Below are positions 59,397 through 64,000 of a stretch of DNA of 64,000 nt, one piece after another. The stretch lies in contig NZ_QFYR01000002.1 of assembly GCF_003254705.1 (NCBI RefSeq), positions 1 to 64,000 of the forward strand, read 5' to 3'. Position 1 is the first letter of the stretch; the number at the start of each line of letters is the position of its first letter. The translations under genes and the position numbers were made by a program. This DNA comes from Phenylobacterium deserti. Lineage in GTDB: Bacteria > Pseudomonadota > Alphaproteobacteria > Caulobacterales > Caulobacteraceae. The notes under the pieces were generated by a model. The model was not told where the DNA came from, searched no databases, and was given only the letters and a program-made list of their open reading frames with translations.

Positions 59397-61570
59397 CAGC
59401 GGCTCCTCAGCCGAAGGGCGTTCAGGGTGACGATCAGCGACGAGCCCGACATGGCTAGTGCGGCCACGAAGGGGTTCACCAAGCCGAACATGGCCGCCGG
59501 CGTGGCGACCAGATTGTAGAGGGTGGCGAAGCCGAAGTTCTCCATCGCGCGGGTGCGCGATACGCGGGCGGTGTCGACGGACTGCGCCACCGCCATCAGC
59601 CCTTCGCCCGAGAAGACGAGATCGGCGGCGTTCTGGCTGGCGTCCAGCGCCGTGCCCGGCGCGATGGCGGCGTGGGCGCGGGCGAGGGCGGCGGCGTCGT
59701 TAAGGCCGTCGCCGACCATCAGCACCTTGCGGCCCTGAGCCTTGAGGGCGTCGACGGCGGCCGACTTGCCTTCGGGCGTCAGGCCGGCGCGCCAGTCCTC
59801 GATGCCGGCCGCAGCGGCGGCGCGGGCGACGGGATCGGAGAGGTCGCCGGACAGCACCTCCACCGTCAGGCCGCGCGCCTTGAGGGCGGCGATGGCCTGG
59901 GCGGCGTCGGGGCGCAGGGCGTCGGTGAAGCGGAAGCGGACCTTGGTGTCGCCTTCGAAGCCGAACCAGATCTCGGTCTCGCCCGAGGTTTCGCCGGAAA
60001 CGCCTACGAACGAAGCGCGGCCGAGGCGGGCTCGGCGCCCGTCGATCATGCCTTCCACGCCTTGGCCGGGGTGCTCGACCACCTCGATGGCGGCGGGGCC
60101 CGGACCGGCTTCCGCGGCCAGAGCCTTGGCCAACGGGTGGGCCGAAGCGCGGGCGAGGGGCGCGGCCGTGGCTACCAGGCCGGTCGGTGCATCGAGCAGG
60201 CGCGGCTTGCCCTCGGTGAGCACGCCCGTCTTGTCGAAGACCACATGGTCCACTTCCGCTAGGCGCTCGAGCGCGGCGCCGGACTTCACCAGCACGCCGC
60301 GCCGGAACAAGCGGGCGGACGCGCTGATCTGCACGGCGGGGACGGCGAGGCCGAGGGCGCAGGGGCAGGTGATGATCAGCACGGCGACGGCGCGCAGCAG
60401 GGCCTCGCGCGGGCCAAGGCCCAGGGCCCAGCCGCCGGCGAAGGTCAGGGCCGCGGCGGTGTGCACCACCGGCACGTAAATGGCCGAGGCCTTGTCGGCC
60501 AGGCGGACGTACTTGGACTTGGCCTGGGCGCCGGCCTCAACCAGGCGCGCGATGGCGGCGACGGCCGAGTCCTCGCTGCGGGCCGTGGCGGTCAGGCGCA
60601 GCAGGCCCGACAGGTTAAGAGCGCCGGCGCGGCAGAGCTCGCCTTCCTGCACCGGAACGGGCGCGGTTTCGCCGGTGAGCAGGGCGTTGTCGAGCTCTGA
60701 GACACCAGCGGTGACGCGGCCGTCCACGGGGATCCGCTCGCCCGGGCGGACCAGCACCTCGTCACCAACTGCGACGTCGCTGAGCGGCTTGATGCGCTCG
60801 CGTCCCTGTCCATCGAGCACGGTGGCGGCGGGGGCCTGCAGGGCCAGAAGGTCGGCGGCGGCGCTGCGAGCCTTGGCGCGCAACTGGTGGTCCAGCCAGC
60901 GGCCGATCAGCAGCAGGAACAGCAGGGAAACGGCGGCGTCGAAATAGGCGTCCGGCCCGCCGAGGATGGTCTCGGAGAAGCTGATGGCCAGGGTGAGGAT
61001 CACGCCGATGGAGATCGGCACGTCCATGTTGGCCCGGCGGGCCCGCAGCGAGCGCCAGGCGCTCTCGAAGAAGGGCATGCCGGCGTAAAGGGCGCAGGGC
61101 GTGGCGACCAGGGCGCTCCACCACTGCATGAAGGTCCGGGTGGCCGGGCCGAGCTCCTGCCCGAACAGGCCGGCCCACAGCGGCACGGTGAACATCATGC
61201 TGTTCATGGCGCCAAAGGCGGCCACGGCCAGGCAGAGGATCAGGCGGCGGCCTTCCTTGTCGTGCGCGAGCGCGGCCTGCCCGGGATCGTAGGGCGTGGC
61301 GGGGTAGCCGGCCGCTTCCACGGCCGCGATCACGGCGGCGGGGTCAGCGCCCTGGGCGCTCCTGAAGGCGACCGTGAGCTTGCCGGAGGTGAGGTTCAGG
61401 CGAGCGCTTTCCACGCCGCCGACGGCGGCGGCCTCGCGCTCGATCTTGGACAGGCAGCTGGCGCAGCGGGCGCCCTTGACCAGCAGCTCCAGAGTGGGAG
61501 AGCCGCCGTCGCGACGCTTGAGGAACGCCGAAAGGTCCGGGGCGCGGGCCAGGTCGTAGGTCAGGGCCAC
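59396..61570 (-). CDS. ccoI: Copper-transporting P1B-type ATPase for cbb3 oxidase assembly
   Basis: A 724-residue P-type ATPase (FixI/CcoI) that exports copper for the oxidase. The N-terminal metal domain has CASC, the transmembrane copper site is CPC in ITCPCALGLAVP, the phosphorylation site is DKTGVLTEG (the CcoI-type V for T), and actuator TGE is in LLTGETAPV. GDGLNDAAAL closes the P-domain. The GTG at 61570 overlaps the end of ccoH by ten bases. Confidence 0.95.
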   Translation of the reverse strand: MALTYDLARAPDLSAFLKRRDGGSPTLELLVKGARCASCLSKIEREAAAVGGVESARLNLTSGKLTVAFRSAQGADPAAVIAAVEAAGYPATPYDPGQAALAHDKEGRRLILCLAVAAFGAMNSMMFTVPLWAGLFGQELGPATRTFMQWWSALVATPCALYAGMPFFESAWRSLRARRANMDVPISIGVILTLAISFSETILGGPDAYFDAAVSLLFLLLIGRWLDHQLRAKARSAAADLLALQAPAATVLDGQGRERIKPLSDVAVGDEVLVRPGERIPVDGRVTAGVSELDNALLTGETAPVPVQEGELCRAGALNLSGLLRLTATARSEDSAVAAIARLVEAGAQAKSKYVRLADKASAIYVPVVHTAAALTFAGGWALGLGPREALLRAVAVLIITCPCALGLAVPAVQISASARLFRRGVLVKSGAALERLAEVDHVVFDKTGVLTEGKPRLLDAPTGLVATAAPLARASAHPLAKALAAEAGPGPAAIEVVEHPGQGVEGMIDGRRARLGRASFVGVSGETSGETEIWFGFEGDTKVRFRFTDALRPDAAQAIAALKARGLTVEVLSGDLSDPVARAAAAAGIEDWRAGLTPEGKSAAVDALKAQGRKVLMVGDGLNDAAALARAHAAIAPGTALDASQNAADLVFSGEGLMAVAQSVDTARVSRTRAMENFGFATLYNLVATPAAMFGLVNPFVAALAMSGSSLIVTLNALRLRSR

Positions 61571-62061
61571 GTGAGCCTCCGTTCGGCTTCAAAGGCGTTG
61601 TTGCGGGCGTCGTGGGCGAACAGGGTCAGGTCCCAACTGCCGGCCAGGCCCTTGGCGTCGGCGACGTAGCGGCCGGGTTCGACCTCGCGGAAGGCCAGGG
61701 TGATCTTGCCGGCTTCGGTGGCGGGGCGCTCCAGGCGGCCACGAATGGTCAGCCCGACCAGCGGGGCGTCCTGGGCGTCGCGCATCTGGATGGCGACGAC
61801 GCCGCCTTCCTGCGCGGCGGAGGCGCGCCAGCCGAGGCGTTCCTGGGCGGCTATCTGCTCCAGCTTCTTGTTGTAGAGGAGGCCGTCCTCGTAGGGCGTC
61901 ACCGACACCTGGCCGGGGAAGGTCCGCAGGGCCATGACGGTGAAGGCCACGTCCACGGCGATCACCACCGCGAAGAAGGCGATCATCCCGGCCAGGACGT
62001 GCCAGCCGGTGATGCGGAAGGGACGGCGAGCGCGGCGGGGCTCGAGGCTGGCGACGCTCAT
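61561..62061 (-). CDS. ccoH: FixH/CcoH membrane protein
   Basis: A 166-residue protein with one N-terminal helix (WHVLAGMIAFFAVVIAVDVAFTVMALRTFPG) and a periplasmic beta-domain ending in GSWDLTLFAHDARNNAFEAERRL. This is the FixH pattern, and it sits between ccoG and ccoI as in fixGHIS operons. It assists cbb3 assembly. ATGA overlap with ccoG. Confidence 0.93.
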   Translation of the reverse strand: MSVASLEPRRARRPFRITGWHVLAGMIAFFAVVIAVDVAFTVMALRTFPGQVSVTPYEDGLLYNKKLEQIAAQERLGWRASAAQEGGVVAIQMRDAQDAPLVGLTIRGRLERPATEAGKITLAFREVEPGRYVADAKGLAGSWDLTLFAHDARNNAFEAERRLTWP

Positions 62062-63569
62062 CGGGCGGCTCCGGTGACAAAGGTGGTCTTGGCGACGGCC
62101 TCCACCTTGCCGTCGGTGACGGTGAAGGCGGCGGGCAGGTCGGGGGCGGTGAGGGCGGCCGGCGGCGCGTTCACGAAAATCCGCACGGCGGTGACCTCGT
62201 TGGGCGGAGCGATGACGGTAAGCACGCCTTCGGTGGCGGGCTCGCCGGGGATCTTCAGCTTGGCGCCCGGAACGCCGGCGAAGGCGACCTGCAGCGTCTT
62301 GGGCTCGAAGCCGCGGTTGGCGATCTTCAGGGTGTAGCCGTCACGCACAGCGCCATCGTGCAGGCGCACGTACATGGGGTTGCGGTCGCGCAGAGCGTGA
62401 AGATCCAGAGTGCTTCGGTTGGCGAAGCCCCACAGCATCAGCCCGCTGACCAGCGCCAGGGCTGCGCCGTAGTAGACGGTGCGGGGACGCACCAGCGGGT
62501 AGACGGGCGTCTGCTTGGCCGCCCGTGCGGCGACGGCGGCATCGGTGTCGTAGGCGATCAGGGCCTTGGGCCTGCCAAGCTTGCCCATGATCTCGTCGCA
62601 GGCGTCGATGCACAGGCCGCAGTTGATGCATTCCAGCTGGGGGCCGTTGCGGATGTCGATGCCCATGGGGCAGGCGACCACGCACTGGTTGCAGTCCACG
62701 CAGTCGCCGCGTCCTTCCCAGGAGGCGTTCTTCTTGTGGGCGCCGCGGGGCTCGCCGCGGTCGGTGCGGTAGGTGACCTGCAAGGAGTGCTGGTCGAGCA
62801 TGGCGCCCTGGATGCGCGGCCAGGGGCACATGTAGGTGCAGACCTGCTCGCGCATGAAGCCGGCCAGCAGGTAGGTCGTGCCGGTCAGCACGGCGCAGGA
62901 GACGTAGGCGGTGGCCGGCGCCTTTCCGACCCAGAAGTCGCGGATCAGGTTTGGCGCGTCGTGGAAGTAGAAGATCCACGCGCCGCCGGTGCCGAATGCG
63001 ATGGCGAGCCAGACGAGGTGCTTGCCGGTTTTGCGCCAGAGCTTGTCGAAGCTCATAGGCGCGGCGTCCAGGCGCATGCGGGCGTTGCGGTCGCCCTCGA
63101 ACAGGCGCTCGACGTAGATGTAGAGATCCGTCCAGACCGTCTGCGGGCAGGCGTAGCCGCACCACAGACGGCCGAACAGGGCCGTCGTCAGGAAGAGGGC
63201 CAGGGCCGCCATCACCAGCAGGCCGGTGATGAAGTAGACCTCCTGAGGCCACAGCTGGATCCAGAAGAAGTAGAACCGCTGGCCGGTGAAATCGACCAGC
63301 ACGGCCTGGTCCGGCAGGGCGCCGGGACGCTCCCACCGAAGCCAGGGCGTGACGTAGTAGATAGCCAGCGTCCCGATCAGCAGGGCCCACTTGATGGCCC
63401 GCCAGCGGCCGTGCACCAGCTTCGGGTAGATCGGCACCCGAGCCTGGTAGAGGTCGCCCGCGGCCTTCTTCTGCCGCACCCGCTCGGCGGCCGAGACGGG
63501 AGTTCCGCCCGGGCCGGCGCGACGCTGGGCCGGATCAGGCCCGCGGGTGCGGTCGATGACGACGGTCAC
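62058..63569 (-). CDS. ccoG: Cytochrome oxidase accessory protein CcoG (FixG)
   Basis: A 503-residue membrane ferredoxin-like protein with five or so helices and two [4Fe-4S] motifs, CVDCNQCVVACPMGIDIR and CINCGLCIDACDE, plus WCGYACPQTVW and CTYMCPWPRIQ. It is thought to act in copper reduction during cbb3 maturation. The C-terminal 130 residues form an immunoglobulin-like periplasmic domain. The GTG at 63569 is the likely start, five bases after ccoP. Confidence 0.95.
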   Translation of the reverse strand: MTVVIDRTRGPDPAQRRAGPGGTPVSAAERVRQKKAAGDLYQARVPIYPKLVHGRWRAIKWALLIGTLAIYYVTPWLRWERPGALPDQAVLVDFTGQRFYFFWIQLWPQEVYFITGLLVMAALALFLTTALFGRLWCGYACPQTVWTDLYIYVERLFEGDRNARMRLDAAPMSFDKLWRKTGKHLVWLAIAFGTGGAWIFYFHDAPNLIRDFWVGKAPATAYVSCAVLTGTTYLLAGFMREQVCTYMCPWPRIQGAMLDQHSLQVTYRTDRGEPRGAHKKNASWEGRGDCVDCNQCVVACPMGIDIRNGPQLECINCGLCIDACDEIMGKLGRPKALIAYDTDAAVAARAAKQTPVYPLVRPRTVYYGAALALVSGLMLWGFANRSTLDLHALRDRNPMYVRLHDGAVRDGYTLKIANRGFEPKTLQVAFAGVPGAKLKIPGEPATEGVLTVIAPPNEVTAVRIFVNAPPAALTAPDLPAAFTVTDGKVEAVAKTTFVTGAAR

Positions 63570-63574
63570 TGGCG

Positions 63575-64000
63575 CTACTGACCCCCAGCGTTGGCGTGGA
63601 CGTAGACGGTCAGGGCCTTGATGGTCTCAGGGTCCAGACGCTTGCCCCAGGTCGGCATGACGCCGCCGCGGCCGTTCCAGATCTGCGCCTTGATGTCCTC
63701 GCGGTCCGAGCCATAGAGCCACTCGGCGTCCGTCAGGTTCGGGGCGCCCATGGCCTGGGCGCCCGTGCCGTCAGGAGCGTGACAGGCGGCGCATTGCTCC
63801 TGATAGAGCGTCGAGGCGCGCGCCACGGCGGCGGCGTCGGCCTTACGGCGCGACAGGTGGACCACGTACTCGGTCAGGTCGTCGATCTGGGCGGGCTGGA
63901 GCATCTGGTCACGGCCGAAGGCGGGCATCTGCGACAGGCGTGCGCCGTCCTCGCCCGAGCGGACGCCCACCTCGATGGTGTGGTGGATGTCCTCCAGGCT
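63575..64000 (-). CDS. ccoP: cbb3 oxidase diheme cytochrome c subunit, C-terminal part
   Basis: The last 141 residues of CcoP; the gene runs off the right edge. The fragment holds the second heme c site CAACH with the axial-ligand methionine region GVMPTWGKRLDPETIKALTVYVHANAGGQ. Upstream of it, LSQMPAFGRDQML supplies the methionine of the first heme domain. LTEYVVHLS follows the usual CcoP pattern. A GTG at 63970 is internal, not a start. ccoN, ccoO and ccoQ would lie beyond the window. Confidence 0.93.
   Translation of the reverse strand, partial: SLEDIHHTIEVGVRSGEDGARLSQMPAFGRDQMLQPAQIDDLTEYVVHLSRRKADAAAVARASTLYQEQCAACHAPDGTGAQAMGAPNLTDAEWLYGSDREDIKAQIWNGRGGVMPTWGKRLDPETIKALTVYVHANAGGQ

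Overview
The window is GC-rich, densely packed chromosomal DNA from an alphaproteobacterium, most likely a member of the Caulobacterales (Caulobacter, Phenylobacterium or Brevundimonas type). The evidence is a TipN-like polarity protein next to a DgcA-like epimerase, an astaxanthin-type carotenoid cluster, a bacteriophytochrome operon, a cbb3-oxidase assembly operon and many GTG/TTG starts. I see no rRNA, convincing tRNA, insertion sequence, phage gene or CRISPR array, and no gene-free stretch longer than about 300 bases.

Layout. 1-187: start of cysD, cut by the window edge. 426-6165: a light-sensing operon (heme oxygenase, bacteriophytochrome kinase, single-domain regulator, hybrid kinase). 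6162-12130: a minus-strand run with an ABC ATPase, an FtsX-type permease, an AttH-like secreted protein, a serine hydrolase and a small secreted protein. 12249-15983: EF-P and both of its lysylation enzymes (EpmA, EpmB). Between the two enzymes lie a pair of small ACT-like proteins preceded by what looks like a transcription attenuator. 16092-20809: alkylation repair (Ada-AlkA fusion, Ogt), a flavin amine oxidase and a TVP38/DedA membrane protein. 20984-25202: a small ORF, tipN and a dipeptide epimerase. 25266-30729: osmoregulated periplasmic glucan synthesis (opgG, an opgC-DUF998 fusion, opgH).

30985-33270 holds the most unusual locus: a short Asp/Gly/Thr-repeat peptide, a JmjC/cupin-type oxygenase and a sucrase-ferredoxin-like Fe-S protein, overlapping one another like a small modification cassette. 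33267-42075: the carotenoid cluster (crtX, idi, crtE, crtZ, crtW, crtB, crtI, crtY) with a divergent TetR regulator and a palindromic operator. It predicts astaxanthin and glucosylated derivatives. 42138-57801: mixed metabolic and envelope genes, a double-core hybrid histidine kinase, an M48 protease, and one secreted-protein gene that appears frameshifted. 57808-64000: hemN and ccoS-I-H-G-P for micro-oxic respiration, with an FNR/FixK-like box upstream of hemN.

A recurring structural theme is tail-to-tail gene pairs whose stop codons interlock on exactly four bases (CTAG, TTAG or TTAA). This occurs six times. All family assignments rest on motifs recognised by eye; no database search was run.
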